48,723 nt of DNA. Source: an uncultured Ellagibacter sp. GTDB lineage: Bacteria > Actinomycetota > Coriobacteriia > Coriobacteriales > Eggerthellaceae. The DNA lies in the NCBI RefSeq assembly GCF_934636505.1, contig NZ_CAKUAL010000008.1:1-48723 (forward strand), written 5' to 3'. Under the pieces are notes generated by a model. The model made no database searches and was not told the origin of the DNA. It saw nothing but the letters and a program-made list of their open reading frames with translations. The position numbers and the translations under genes were made by a program. Of this stretch, positions 17,075 through 27,435 are shown piece by piece (the stretch's first letter is position 1; every line of letters begins with the position of its first letter).

Positions 17075-18422
17075 TGAAAGTACTCCAAACGTTCTTCAGG
17101 CCGGCGATGAGCTTGTCCACGTCGCCTTTGTCGTTGTAGAAGGCGAGGCTCGCGCGGCAGCATGCCAAATTCTCCACGTCGAGCCAGGTGAGCAGAGGCT
17201 GCGCGCAGTGATGACCTGCGCGGATGGCCACCTGATCCATATCGAGGATGCTCGCCACGTCGTGCGGGTGAATGCCGCGCACGTTGAAGCTGATGACCCC
17301 ATGGTGGTCTTCGGGGCGCGGGCTGCCGATGATGTCGATGTAGGGCAGCTGCGCCATTTCCTCCATGCAGTATTTCACGAGTGCCTTTTCGCGGGCGCCG
17401 ATTACGTCGAGCCCGACCGATTCCACGTACGCGATTGCCGCGGCCGTGGCGTAGATGCCCGCCGCGTCCTGCGTGCCCGCCTCAAACTTCTCGGGGACGG
17501 GCGCCCAGGTGGCGTCCTGCTCGGTGACGGAATCGATCATCTCGCCGCCGGTCAAGAAGGGTGGCATGGCGCACAAAAGCTCGTCTTTGCCCCACAGCAC
17601 GCCCATGCCGAAGGGTCCGAAGATCTTGTGGGCGGAAAGCGCGAAGAAGTCGGCGCCAAGCTCTTCCACGTTCACGGGAATGTGCGGCGTGGACTGCGCG
17701 CCGTCGATGACGAAGTAGCCGCCCTGCTCATGGACGCGACGTCCCAGCTCGGCAACGGGGTTTTCCACGCCGAGCACGTTGGAGACATGCACGACGGAGA
17801 GGATTTTCGTCTTCGGCCCGATCTTTTTGTCCATCTCCTCCGGCTGGATGATGCCGTCCTCGTCGGGGTAGAGGTAGACGAGCTTCGCGCCCGCGTCGCG
17901 GCACGCCTGCTGCCAGGGGATGAGGTTGGAATGGTGCTCCATGATGGTGATGCACACCTCGTCGCCCGGCTTAAGCACGGTGGGGGCGAAGGCCTTCGCC
18001 ACGATGTTGAGCGATTCGGACGCGTTGCGCGTGAGCACGATGTCGTGCCAGTCGGGTGCGCCGATGAACTTGGCGACGCGATGGCGCGCCACCTCGATGG
18101 CCTCGGTGGCCTCGACCGATAGGCGGTACAAGCCGCGAAGCGCGTTCGCGTTCATCTCCTCGTAGAAGCGGCGCTGCGCATCGAGCACGGTCTTGGGTCG
18201 CTGCGCAGTGGCGGCGCTGTCCAAAAACGCCAGGTCAGGATGGTTCGCCAGAAGCGGGAAGTCGCGCTTGTAGGGGTTCTCCGCGATGTTGGCGGCGCAT
18301 ACGATGTCGCTCGCCGTGGCCGAGGTTGCGGCTGCGTGCGCCGCGTCGGCGATCGCGCATGCGGTGGTGTCGCTGGCCGCTTGCTCGGCGGCGCGTGCGA
18401 TAAGGGAATCGGTCTGGCTCAT
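17067..18422 (-). CDS. sufS: Cysteine desulfurase SufS
   Basis: 451 residues; PLP enzyme that takes sulfur from cysteine as a persulfide. The PLP lysine is Lys266 (ALSAHKIFGP) and the persulfide Cys is Cys406 (RAGHHCAQPL), the group II (SufS/CsdA) form. Its first ~48 residues are an Ala/Ser/Thr-rich tail absent from standard 405-residue SufS; the recognisable fold begins at PYKRDFPLL. A later start cannot be excluded. ATG is 1 nt after the sufD stop. Works with SufU, whose gene overlaps its end. Confidence 0.96.
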   Translation of the reverse strand: MSQTDSLIARAAEQAASDTTACAIADAAHAAATSATASDIVCAANIAENPYKRDFPLLANHPDLAFLDSAATAQRPKTVLDAQRRFYEEMNANALRGLYRLSVEATEAIEVARHRVAKFIGAPDWHDIVLTRNASESLNIVAKAFAPTVLKPGDEVCITIMEHHSNLIPWQQACRDAGAKLVYLYPDEDGIIQPEEMDKKIGPKTKILSVVHVSNVLGVENPVAELGRRVHEQGGYFVIDGAQSTPHIPVNVEELGADFFALSAHKIFGPFGMGVLWGKDELLCAMPPFLTGGEMIDSVTEQDATWAPVPEKFEAGTQDAAGIYATAAAIAYVESVGLDVIGAREKALVKYCMEEMAQLPYIDIIGSPRPEDHHGVISFNVRGIHPHDVASILDMDQVAIRAGHHCAQPLLTWLDVENLACCRASLAFYNDKGDVDKLIAGLKNVWSTFNG

Positions 18423-18423
18423 G

Positions 18424-19703
18424 TTACATCGCCTCTTCGTCTGCGCCCACGAGCTCGAAGGGCACGTTCAGTTCTGCGGCAAGGCGCGCAACCGAGGCGC
18501 GCACCTGGGCGTCCGGCGCGTTGATGGCCGCTTCCTCAAGGGTTGCGTTCGCGAACAGCCGCTCGGCAGCTTCCTGGGAAATGCCGCGTGTCATCAGGTA
18601 GTTCATCTGCTCGGGGCGCACGTGGCCGATCGTGGCCCCGTGGTTGCCCGCCACGTCGTCCTCGTCGCACAGGATGGTGGGGATGGTCTTGTTGACCACT
18701 TTCTCGTCGGCGAGGAGCACCGTCTCGCGCTCGGTGCCTTCCGCGCCCTTGCAGCCGTGCACCAGATCGATCGTGCCGCGCAGCACCTTGCGGGACCTGT
18801 CAGCCAAAACGCCGTTGGCATCGAGGTTGCAGGTGGTCTTCTTGCCGCGATGCCGCACGATGTAGTTGAAGTCGCGGCGCTCGTCGCCGTGTCCCAGGTA
18901 GCGCGTGCGGATGGTGGCGTCTGCACGGTCTCCGCGCAGGTCACAGGCAAGCCCGGTGTAGGACTGCCCGGCGCCGAGCACGCGGTGGTCGACCTGGATG
19001 CGCGCATCCTCGCAGGCGATGTATCCTTCGCCGTCGAGAGCGATCCAGCCCTGCCCGAGCGTGTGGATGGTCGCCACGTTCACCCGTGCGTTCTTGCCGG
19101 CGAACACGCGGGCGTACAGGCCGATGATGCCTGCGCCGGCGTCGGGGGAGTCGAACGCGACGTTGAGCGTGATGGTGGAGTTCTCCGCCGCCACGATGTC
19201 GACGCAGGCCACGTTCGCCTTGCCGTCGATGCCGTTGACGCGGATGGTGGCGCGCTCCGTAGCGCCAGCCTTGGCGGTAAGCACGATGCGGCCCTCGCGC
19301 GCCCCGCCGGCTTCTTCCAGATAGGCTGTGGCCTCATCGCCCAAGGCGCACTCGAAGGTGCCGGCGATGCTCTGCGCCATCTCTTCTTCCACGGCGCGCT
19401 TCTCGAACACGGAGAGCGCGGGGATGTCCAGGTCGTGAGGGTCTACGTCGGGGCGGACCGCCTGCAGGATGGCGCGCGTATCGGGCGCGGCCTTCGCGTT
19501 CGCAGCGTCGAGCTCGGCCTGGGCGGCTGCCACCGCCGCGTCGAAGGCGTCCTGCGGGCCGAGGAGCGCCTCGTCGGCCTCGACCACGGCAGACCGCGCG
19601 GCTTCGAGCCCCTCGGGCACGTCGACGGTCGTCTCGTTCATATGCAGCTGATGCCACGTCGCTGCGGGCATCGCGTTCACGTGATTCAAAGTGAGGGCGC
19701 CCA

Positions 19704-19704
<1 letters not shown>
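18424..19704 (-). CDS. sufD: Fe-S cluster assembly protein SufD
   Basis: 426 residues; part of the SufBC2D scaffold. A variable N-terminal helical part (about 1-140, Ala/Glu-rich) is followed by the right-handed beta-helix core and a C-terminal helical segment with RPEQMNYLMTRGISQEAAERL, which matches the SufB/SufD C-terminal signature also seen in the upstream SufB. A conserved His is in NHGATIGH. ATG overlaps the sufB stop by one base (TAATG), so translation is likely coupled. Confidence 0.93.
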
Positions 19705-21116
<1,412 letters not shown>

Positions 21117-21128
21117 GGTTGGGCCCCC

Positions 21129-21908
21129 TTACGCGTCGGCTTCGGGGGTTGCGGCCTGCTCGAAGCGCTCGAAGCCGTGCGCGTCGATGTCGGCGATGAG
21201 CGCGGCATCGTCCTCGTGCACCAGATGCCCCTTCACCATGACGTGCACGCGATCGACGTCGACGTGCTCCAAGATGCGGGTATTATGCGTGATGATGATG
21301 AGCGTGCCGTCGCAGGTCTTGCGATATTCCTGGATGCCGCGGGACACGACGCCGAGCGCGTCGACGTCGAGGCCGGAGTCGGTCTCGTCCAGGATGGCCA
21401 GCTTCGGCTTCAAGAGCAGAAGCTGCAGCATCTCGAGCTTCTTCTTCTCGCCGCCGGAAAAGCCCACGCCCAGCTCGCGATCGAGATACGCCGTGTCGAA
21501 GTCGAGGCTTTTCGCCAGTTCGCGCACGTGCTTGCGGAATTCCTTGCCCTTCATCTTGAAGCCCTCGCGGCCCTCGACGGTGGCGCGCAGGAAGCTCGAC
21601 AGCGGCACGCCGGGGATCTCGACCGGCGCCTGGAAGCTCAAGAAAAGACCCGCGCGCGAGCGCTTATCGGGGGAAAGATCCGTAATATCTTGCCCGTCGA
21701 AGGTCACGGTGCCCGAAGTTACGCTATACTCAGGATCGCCCATGATTACATGGCCGAGCGTCGATTTGCCGGCGCCGTTCGGGCCCATCATGACGTGAGT
21801 CTCGTGTGCACCGATCGCAAGGTCGATGTCGTGGAGGATGGGCTTGTCGCCTACCGAGGCCGACAGCCCCTGCAGTTTTAGCAGCGGGCTCGTTGCAGTG
21901 GTTTCCAT
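21129..21908 (-). CDS. sufC: Fe-S cluster assembly ATPase SufC
   Basis: 259 residues; soluble ABC ATPase that drives the SufB-SufD scaffold. Walker A is MGPNGAGKST (about 41-50), the signature is GVGFSGGEKKKLE, and Walker B is LAILDETDSGLDVDALG followed by the switch His in IITHNTR. First gene of the operon; its start is about 50 nt from the promoter described at 21958-21985. Confidence 0.97.
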   Translation of the reverse strand: METTATSPLLKLQGLSASVGDKPILHDIDLAIGAHETHVMMGPNGAGKSTLGHVIMGDPEYSVTSGTVTFDGQDITDLSPDKRSRAGLFLSFQAPVEIPGVPLSSFLRATVEGREGFKMKGKEFRKHVRELAKSLDFDTAYLDRELGVGFSGGEKKKLEMLQLLLLKPKLAILDETDSGLDVDALGVVSRGIQEYRKTCDGTLIIITHNTRILEHVDVDRVHVMVKGHLVHEDDAALIADIDAHGFERFEQAATPEADA

Positions 21909-21936
21909 GAAATATGCCCCTCTCGTCTGTGCATAA

Positions 21937-21985
21937 TCCTATGAATTTTCTAGGAATAAAATACCGCGACGCGCTAAAATGTCAA
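21937..21985 (-). promoter_or_regulatory. suf operon promoter with overlapping operator-like dyad
   Basis: Minus strand: -35 TTGACA (21985-21980), 16-nt spacer, -10 TATTTT (21963-21958). Just downstream lies a dyad TCCTA-9 nt-TAGGA (plus-strand arms 21937-21941 and 21951-21955) over the expected start of transcription. A weaker similar pair, TTCCT-7 nt-TAGAA, is at 21994-22010, towards the regulator gene. Position and the neighbouring Rrf2 gene suggest an Rrf2-family operator. Confidence 0.75.
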
Positions 21986-22090
21986 GTAATAGATTCCTTT
22001 CGCGCTAGAATAAGTACGCGAAATCGAGTCGGCCGCACCCGGGGTTTTCCGAGGGCGAACCGTATCACGAGGGGGAAGTGAGGATAAACG

Positions 22091-22534
22091 ATGCTGGTAA
22101 CTACGAAGGGGCGCTACGCGATGCGCCTCATGATCCGCATTGCCCAGCAAGGCCCCGACGGGAAGGTTCCCCTGCGCAAAGTGGCCGAAGAGGAAGACAT
22201 CTCGCTGAAATACCTCGAGCAGGTGGTTCGTCCGCTCATGGCCGCGGGGCTTGTGCGCAGCGTGAGGGGCAAAGGCGGCGGCTACGCGCTTGCCCGCGAG
22301 GCGTCCGAAATCCGCGCAGGCGACGTGCTGCGCGCGGCCGAGGGCTCCACGGTGCCCGTGGCGTGCAACGCGCTCGAGGATGACGTGATCGGCTGCCCGC
22401 GCAAGGGAGAGTGTACGACGGTGCGCTTCTGGGCGGGGCTTGACCAGGTGATCGAGGAATACGTCGACTCGGCTACGCTCGCTGACTTCCTGGAGTACGC
22501 GCCCGAGCCCGGCATGGCCATCGAGGGCTGCTAA
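22091..22534 (+). CDS. Rrf2-family transcriptional regulator, likely controls suf
   Basis: 147 residues. The N-terminal winged helix (MLVTTKGRYAMRLMIRIA, then the recognition region ISLKYLEQVVRPL and wing RGKGGGYALA) is typical Rrf2. Cys92, Cys102 and Cys108 lie where IscR holds its cluster-binding cysteines (C-x9-C-x5-C here), so it probably binds Fe-S and senses cluster supply; a further Cys147 ends the protein. It is divergent from sufCBDSU with 182 nt between. That makes it the obvious suf regulator (inference), comparable to SufR/IscR. GAGGATAA precedes the ATG. Confidence 0.92.
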   Translation: MLVTTKGRYAMRLMIRIAQQGPDGKVPLRKVAEEEDISLKYLEQVVRPLMAAGLVRSVRGKGGGYALAREASEIRAGDVLRAAEGSTVPVACNALEDDVIGCPRKGECTTVRFWAGLDQVIEEYVDSATLADFLEYAPEPGMAIEGC

Positions 22535-22693
22535 CGTTTTCTTCCCGCGCCTGCGGGGTCTATCGCGCGGGCCGCGCGGGCTGAGAGATGACGTGGCGGT
22601 ATGCTTATTCTCGACGCCGCGCAGGGGGATGGCGTCGCCCGGCGCCGCAAGTCTTGTGATGCGCGCGTTCCCCAAACCTGGTAAAGTTCGCGC

Positions 22694-23755
22694 ATGGAAG
22701 ACATTCTGTGCGACATATCGGCGTTTCGCTTTCATCGAACCCCTCCGCAGGTTCTAATGCTGTGCCCTCCTTACCCCGACAGGGCGACCGATAACAATCG
22801 TGCAGGCTTCAGGAGCCATATACTCACCCATGAGATACTCGGTATCCCCGTCCATCTTTTAGCGACTGATCGCAAACGCCGACTGAACAACGTGAGCACG
22901 GTGTCGCATCTCGTTACAAACGAGTTGCCATTTGGGTGCATACAGCAAACAGACCTCGGTATTTCAACGGCAAGTCCTCTCTATTCACTATTTAATCTTG
23001 CCTCACATGTCGACGAAAACCATCTTGTTATGGCGATGTACGAATTCTGCGGCACGTTTTCGGTATTTCGGCCGAGCCCAGTTGTTGAAGCGCTTCTCGA
23101 CAGCATCGACTCTTCCGAGCTGCTTCCCCGGTCATTCGGGTGGCGGCGAGTCAAAAGCTCTTCGGGGAGAAAGACCGACCTTTGGAGACGCGAACCCCTT
23201 ATCGAGCTGGGCGAATTGGGACAATTCGCCGACGTCATGAAGAGTGAACGCGGCGGGCGGCGTTTCGCGCGCGCCGCGAAACGCGTGACCGGGGTTACCG
23301 CTTCGCCGTTCGAGGTCCAAGCTTCGATGCTCTTCTCGACGCAAAGATGCAAGGGCGGCGAGGGCTTTTCGGGACTCGCCAACAACGAGCGAATTCCGCT
23401 TTCGGCAAGCGCAAGGCGCATCTATGGGAAATCGACGTGCTATGCCGACCTGCTGTTCGACGTTCCCAACGGCGCAAGCCCGCTTATCGTCGAATGTCAG
23501 GGAAAAGTGGTCCACGACGACTACGATTCGGCGATTTCGGACTCCGACAGGACGACCGCGCTTCAGCAAATGGGTTTTACTGTCATGCCGCTTACTTATC
23601 GGCAGATATCCGATCAGGCAAACTTTGATACGGTGCGCAGGATGGTCGCAAGGCAAATCGGAGTCGCGTATCGAAGTAAAAGCCCCAAAGAGATTCGCTG
23701 CGAGATCGACCTGAGGCGCAACATCTTTATCGATTGGACAACTCTCGGGCGCTAA
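22694..23755 (+). CDS. DUF559/Vsr-like nuclease-fold protein with coriobacterial N-terminal domain
   Basis: 353 residues, function unknown. The C-terminal third matches the PD-(D/E)XK pattern of DUF559/Vsr proteins: Glu207 in SPFEVQASMLF, Asp252 in CYADLLF, then Glu267, Gln269 and His274 in LIVECQGKVVHDD, followed by DSDRTTALQQMGF. The N-terminal part (IPVHLLATDRKRR, SPLYSLFNLA, YEFCGTFSVF) resembles the DNA-binding-plus-nuclease-fold proteins that occur as large paralogous families in Eggerthellaceae and recalls AbiEi-type antitoxin folds; this is recollection, not a search. No good ribosome site precedes the ATG. GC is visibly lower than in flanking genes and codon use is looser, which suggests transfer. 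A 185-bp inverted repeat starts 15 nt after the stop. Confidence 0.75.
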   Translation: MEDILCDISAFRFHRTPPQVLMLCPPYPDRATDNNRAGFRSHILTHEILGIPVHLLATDRKRRLNNVSTVSHLVTNELPFGCIQQTDLGISTASPLYSLFNLASHVDENHLVMAMYEFCGTFSVFRPSPVVEALLDSIDSSELLPRSFGWRRVKSSSGRKTDLWRREPLIELGELGQFADVMKSERGGRRFARAAKRVTGVTASPFEVQASMLFSTQRCKGGEGFSGLANNERIPLSASARRIYGKSTCYADLLFDVPNGASPLIVECQGKVVHDDYDSAISDSDRTTALQQMGFTVMPLTYRQISDQANFDTVRRMVARQIGVAYRSKSPKEIRCEIDLRRNIFIDWTTLGR

Positions 23756-23769
23756 ATTGTGCGCTTTTA

Positions 23770-23954
23770 CTGCATCGGGGCGTTCCTATGCATAAATATG
23801 CGCGAAGTGCGTACCTTACTAGCGCGTAAACTAGTCTGCTGATTCCAGCGACGTGAAAAAGCCCAGTTCGTCAGAGTGAAGTCTCTTGATTTAATGAGGA
23901 GGTGCTTCCAAGGGTACGCACTTCGCGCATATTTGTGCATGCACCCCGAGGCAG
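23770..23954. repeat. Long inverted repeat (185 bp) directly after the nuclease-fold gene
   Basis: The inner arms 23788-23817 and 23910-23940 match as reverse complements at 28 of 30 positions with one gap (core gcgcgaagtgcgtacc). The similarity continues outward, past a small indel, through ctgcatcgggg (from 23770) and its counterpart ending at 23954. The loop is about 92 nt and holds no gene. In RNA this would be one long hairpin. No transposase. The rest of the gap (23955-24186) has only the promoter of the next gene. Confidence 0.8.
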
Positions 23955-24074
23955 CGACGTCTCCAGGTTGCTTGTGGCTATGGCGGGAGAGGGGGAGGGC
24001 AACTTTGCGAGGTACTCGCCGGTTCTTGTCCTTTGAAAGTTATGCCACACTTGTGGAATTGACTATCTGTACGC

Positions 24075-24102
24075 TTGTGCGGGGCCGATTCCCCTATACA
24101 AT
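24075..24102 (+). promoter_or_regulatory. Candidate promoter for the YhgE pair
   Basis: TTGTGC (24075-24080), 17-nt-class spacing (16 nt), TACAAT (24097-24102), about 85 nt ahead of the TTG start of the first YhgE gene. Confidence 0.5.
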
Positions 24103-24186
24103 GCAGAAAACGCGCTTTCCCTCGGGAGAGCTGCGCCATAACGCCGCCAATCAAACGCAATCTCAACCATAGAAGGAGGGGCGGGC

Positions 24187-27100
24187 TTGAAAAACGTGCT
24201 GCGCGTTCTCAAACGCGATTTCCTTCGCATTCTGAAAGCACCGGCGTCGATCGTCGTCGTGCTCGCGCTCATCGTCTTGCCTTCCCTTTACACGTGGTTC
24301 AACGTCGTCGGTTTTTGGGACCCCTACGGCAACACCGGCAATCTGCGCGTCTGCGTGGTGAACGAGGACGAGGGGTCGTCGAGCGATCTTACGGGTGAGA
24401 TTAACCTTGGCGACATGGTCGTCGAGCAATTGCACGACGACGACCAGCTCGGGTGGGATTTCGTCGATTACGACACCGCCATGGAGGCCGTGAAATCGGG
24501 GCATGCCTACGCGGCATTCGTGCTGCCGCGCGACTTCTCCTCCGACCTGCTCACGCTGCTCTCCGGCGACTTCCAGCAGCCTCAGCTTGAATACTACGTG
24601 AACGAGAAGATGAACCCTGTGTCGCCGAAGATCACCGACACGGGCGCGAACACGCTCGACACCACGATCAACTCCACGTTCGTCGCTACCGTCGCGAAAA
24701 CGGTCACCGACGCGCTTGGCGAGGAAGTCGGCGTCGCGCAGGGCAAGATCGACGATGCGCACACGAACGCCCTCGCCGGGGTCGACAAGGCGCAACAGTC
24801 CATCTCCGGCGCCCGCGATTCCGTCCAGGGGCTTCGCGACGCGGCCGACCAGTCGCAGACGAAGGTGGCCGACGCTGCCTCGCTTCTCTCCGATGCGGAC
24901 GAGGTGCTCGGCGATCTGGGTGGCCAGATGCTCATCGTCCAGTCGCTCATGGGCACCACGCAAACGGACGTCTCGAAGCTGACGTCGGGCCTTATGGGCG
25001 CGATGGACTCGGGGTCGATCTTCCTTTCCCAATCGGCCGCCAAGGTGAACACGGCCATCGGCGGCGCTGCGGGCTCCGTGACCGAGGCGCAGGGGCGCGT
25101 CGATGGTGCGATCGCCCAGGGCAACGCCATGGTGTCGGCGAGCCAGGCGGTTGTGGTACAGATGGAGGCGCTCGTTGCCCAGATGGACGACAGCGATCCC
25201 AACAAGGCGAGCCTCGAGAAGGTGATCGAGCGGCTGAAGCAGTCGAATACGAACGCCTCGCAGTCGCTCTCCGAGCTCTCCGACATGAGCGCCGACATGG
25301 GCCGCGTGGCCGAGTCGGTCTCTTCGGCGTCCGACTCGGTGAACACCGCCGTGCAAACTACCATCTCGAACGCGGACTCCTATCGTGAGACGCTCTCTTC
25401 CGACACGTTCCCCGCCATCAACGCGGGCGTGGGGAACTTGAACGTCGCGGTGGGGAATCTTGCTGCGGCAGCATCGGCGCAACGCGTGCTCGTCGACCAG
25501 GCGATTTCGCTCACGGGCCAGCTTTCCGAGACGCTCACGACGGCGAGAAGCGCGCTTGACCAGACCGATGGCGTGCTTGCCGACCTGCAGACGAGCATCG
25601 ACACGGTGAAGACCGACCTTGTGGCGCTGAAGACCTCGACGGCGATCACCGACTTTTTCGGCGACGGCACGACGATCGACGCCGAGAAGGTGGCGAGCTT
25701 CATGCAGTCGCCGACCGAGGTGAAGACGGAGTACCTCTTCCCCCTGAACGCGTACGGCTCGGGCATGGCGCCACTGTTCATCAACATGTCGCTGTGGATC
25801 GGCGTGTTCATGCTCATGGTGATCATGCGCATCGAGGTGGACGACGAGGGCATCGAGAACCTCACGGCCGCTCAGCGCTACATCGCGCGCTACCTGTTCT
25901 TCGGGGGGATGGTGTCGCTGCAGGCAATCGTGTGCTGCGTCGGGTGCCTCGCCATCGGCGTGCAATGCGAGTCGGTGGCGCTGTTCCTCCTGACGGCGGT
26001 GCTCGCATCGCTTACGTACCTGGCTATCCAGCTTACCCTGTCGACCACCTTGCAGCATATCGGCAAGGGCATCTGCGTCATCTTGATCTTCGTGCAGATT
26101 CCGGGCGCGACGGGTTTGTACCCCATCGAGATGACGTCGCCGTTCTTCCAGTTCATCTACCCGTTCTTCCCGTTCACTTACGGCATCAACGCCCTGCGTG
26201 AGACGATTGCCGGGTTCTACGGCCTTGAATGGGGATCGTTTATGGCTCACTTGGGGATCTTCTTCGCGATCTTCCTGGCGATCGGGCTGGCTCTGAGGCC
26301 GTACTTTTCGAACCTTATCCGTATGTTCGCGCGCGAGATCGAGCGCTCCGATATCATCAACGGCGAAGAGGTGCACCTGCCCGAGCGCCGTTTCCGCGTC
26401 GCCCAGCTCGTGCGCGTGCTTTCCGACCGCGAGGATTTCCGCCACCATATCGCCGACCATGCCGCGCGGTTCATCTGCTGGTATCCGCGCCTGAAGCGCG
26501 GCGCGCTCATCGTCGGCATCGCGGTGCCGGCGGTCATCGCCATCGTGTTTGCGGTGACGGCGATGGAGAAGGTCGTCGCCTTGACGTTGTGGCTCGTGTG
26601 GCTCGTCCTCGTGCTCACGTTCCTGGTGGTGGTTGAGTTCATCCGCGACAATATCGAGCGTCAGGCGTCGCTGAACGCCATGACCGACGACGAGGTCCGC
26701 ACGCTGTTCGCGGCGCGCAAGGTGTTCATGCAGCCTACCATGGTGGGCGCGTCCGCCGGTGGGGCTTCGGCGCGGAGCTCTGCGACTGCTTATTCGCGGA
26801 CGAGCGCGCTCGACGAGAAGGACAGCGCCGAGCTCGATGCGCTCATGGCCGAGCTGCTCTCGCGCGGGAGCAAGGAAGTCGTCGGCCGGCACGCCCATGG
26901 CAAGACGGCGCGCGGGGAAGTTGCGAGTGCTGTGGTCGCTGGGAAGCCGACGGGCACGAAGGCGGAGGGCCTGGAGGGTGCCGCTGATGCCGCGGGTGCC
27001 GCCGATGCTGCTGATGTCGCGGGTGCTGCTGATGCCGCGGGTGCTGCGGGCGCTCCTTCTGAAGGCAACGCGAAACCGCAGGTAGCGGGCTCTCAAGCTG

Positions 27101-27435
27101 CTAATGACGACACGGCTCCTATGGGCGCGCACGCGATTCCCGGGTCGGACGGCGCTCCTCTAGGCGCGCATGCCGCCTCGGATGCCGACAAGGCTTCCAC
27201 GGGTGCGCACGCTGCCGTACGCAAGGGGGAGGCAGCTTCGGGGGCGCATGCGGCGCCAAACGACGCACTCGGCAGTGTGCCTGCTGCAGGGGATACCCCC
27301 GCTGCGGGCGATTTCGTGCCTGGTGGCGAGGTTGCTGTGAGCGATTCCGCACCTGGTGGCGACGCTGCCGCGGGAGGCCCCACGCCTCTTTCCGCGTCTG
27401 AATCGAAGTCGGATGAGAATGGGGAGGTGCGATAG
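24187..27435 (+). CDS. YhgE/Pip domain membrane protein with long C-terminal tail
   Basis: 1082 residues, TTG start supported by AAGGAGG 7 nt upstream. The N-terminal helix and YhgE motif (SLYTWFNVVGFWDPYGNTG) start an ABC-2-type exporter-like fold. A long extracytoplasmic, Ala/Ser/Asp-rich coiled-coil region covers about 190-520. Five or six helices span about 525-705, followed by an extra helix pair at about 771-818. The last ~240 residues are cytoplasmic low complexity: Ala-Asp-Ala-Ala runs near 932-958, then four GAHA-type repeats to about 1030. Relatives include phage-infection protein Pip and EsaA of type VII secretion; the transported substrate is unknown. Immediately followed by a second YhgE gene. 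Confidence 0.9.
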   Translation: MKNVLRVLKRDFLRILKAPASIVVVLALIVLPSLYTWFNVVGFWDPYGNTGNLRVCVVNEDEGSSSDLTGEINLGDMVVEQLHDDDQLGWDFVDYDTAMEAVKSGHAYAAFVLPRDFSSDLLTLLSGDFQQPQLEYYVNEKMNPVSPKITDTGANTLDTTINSTFVATVAKTVTDALGEEVGVAQGKIDDAHTNALAGVDKAQQSISGARDSVQGLRDAADQSQTKVADAASLLSDADEVLGDLGGQMLIVQSLMGTTQTDVSKLTSGLMGAMDSGSIFLSQSAAKVNTAIGGAAGSVTEAQGRVDGAIAQGNAMVSASQAVVVQMEALVAQMDDSDPNKASLEKVIERLKQSNTNASQSLSELSDMSADMGRVAESVSSASDSVNTAVQTTISNADSYRETLSSDTFPAINAGVGNLNVAVGNLAAAASAQRVLVDQAISLTGQLSETLTTARSALDQTDGVLADLQTSIDTVKTDLVALKTSTAITDFFGDGTTIDAEKVASFMQSPTEVKTEYLFPLNAYGSGMAPLFINMSLWIGVFMLMVIMRIEVDDEGIENLTAAQRYIARYLFFGGMVSLQAIVCCVGCLAIGVQCESVALFLLTAVLASLTYLAIQLTLSTTLQHIGKGICVILIFVQIPGATGLYPIEMTSPFFQFIYPFFPFTYGINALRETIAGFYGLEWGSFMAHLGIFFAIFLAIGLALRPYFSNLIRMFAREIERSDIINGEEVHLPERRFRVAQLVRVLSDREDFRHHIADHAARFICWYPRLKRGALIVGIAVPAVIAIVFAVTAMEKVVALTLWLVWLVLVLTFLVVVEFIRDNIERQASLNAMTDDEVRTLFAARKVFMQPTMVGASAGGASARSSATAYSRTSALDEKDSAELDALMAELLSRGSKEVVGRHAHGKTARGEVASAVVAGKPTGTKAEGLEGAADAAGAADAADVAGAADAAGAAGAPSEGNAKPQVAGSQAANDDTAPMGAHAIPGSDGAPLGAHAASDADKASTGAHAAVRKGEAASGAHAAPNDALGSVPAAGDTPAAGDFVPGGEVAVSDSAPGGDAAAGGPTPLSASESKSDENGEVR

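Noticed and set aside
22581..22693. ctgaga and aaacctgg in order ahead of the nuclease-fold gene, recalling a TPP riboswitch
   Set aside because: The conserved spacing and the gat-c-gg-taat-cc-gcg block are missing, and the two pieces are nearly 100 nt apart.
24163..27132. 989-codon open frame on the minus strand opposite the first YhgE gene
   Set aside because: Very Arg/His-rich, no motifs, mirror of a high-GC3 real gene; the same holds for long minus frames at 4563-6101, 38468-40291 and 46528-48243.
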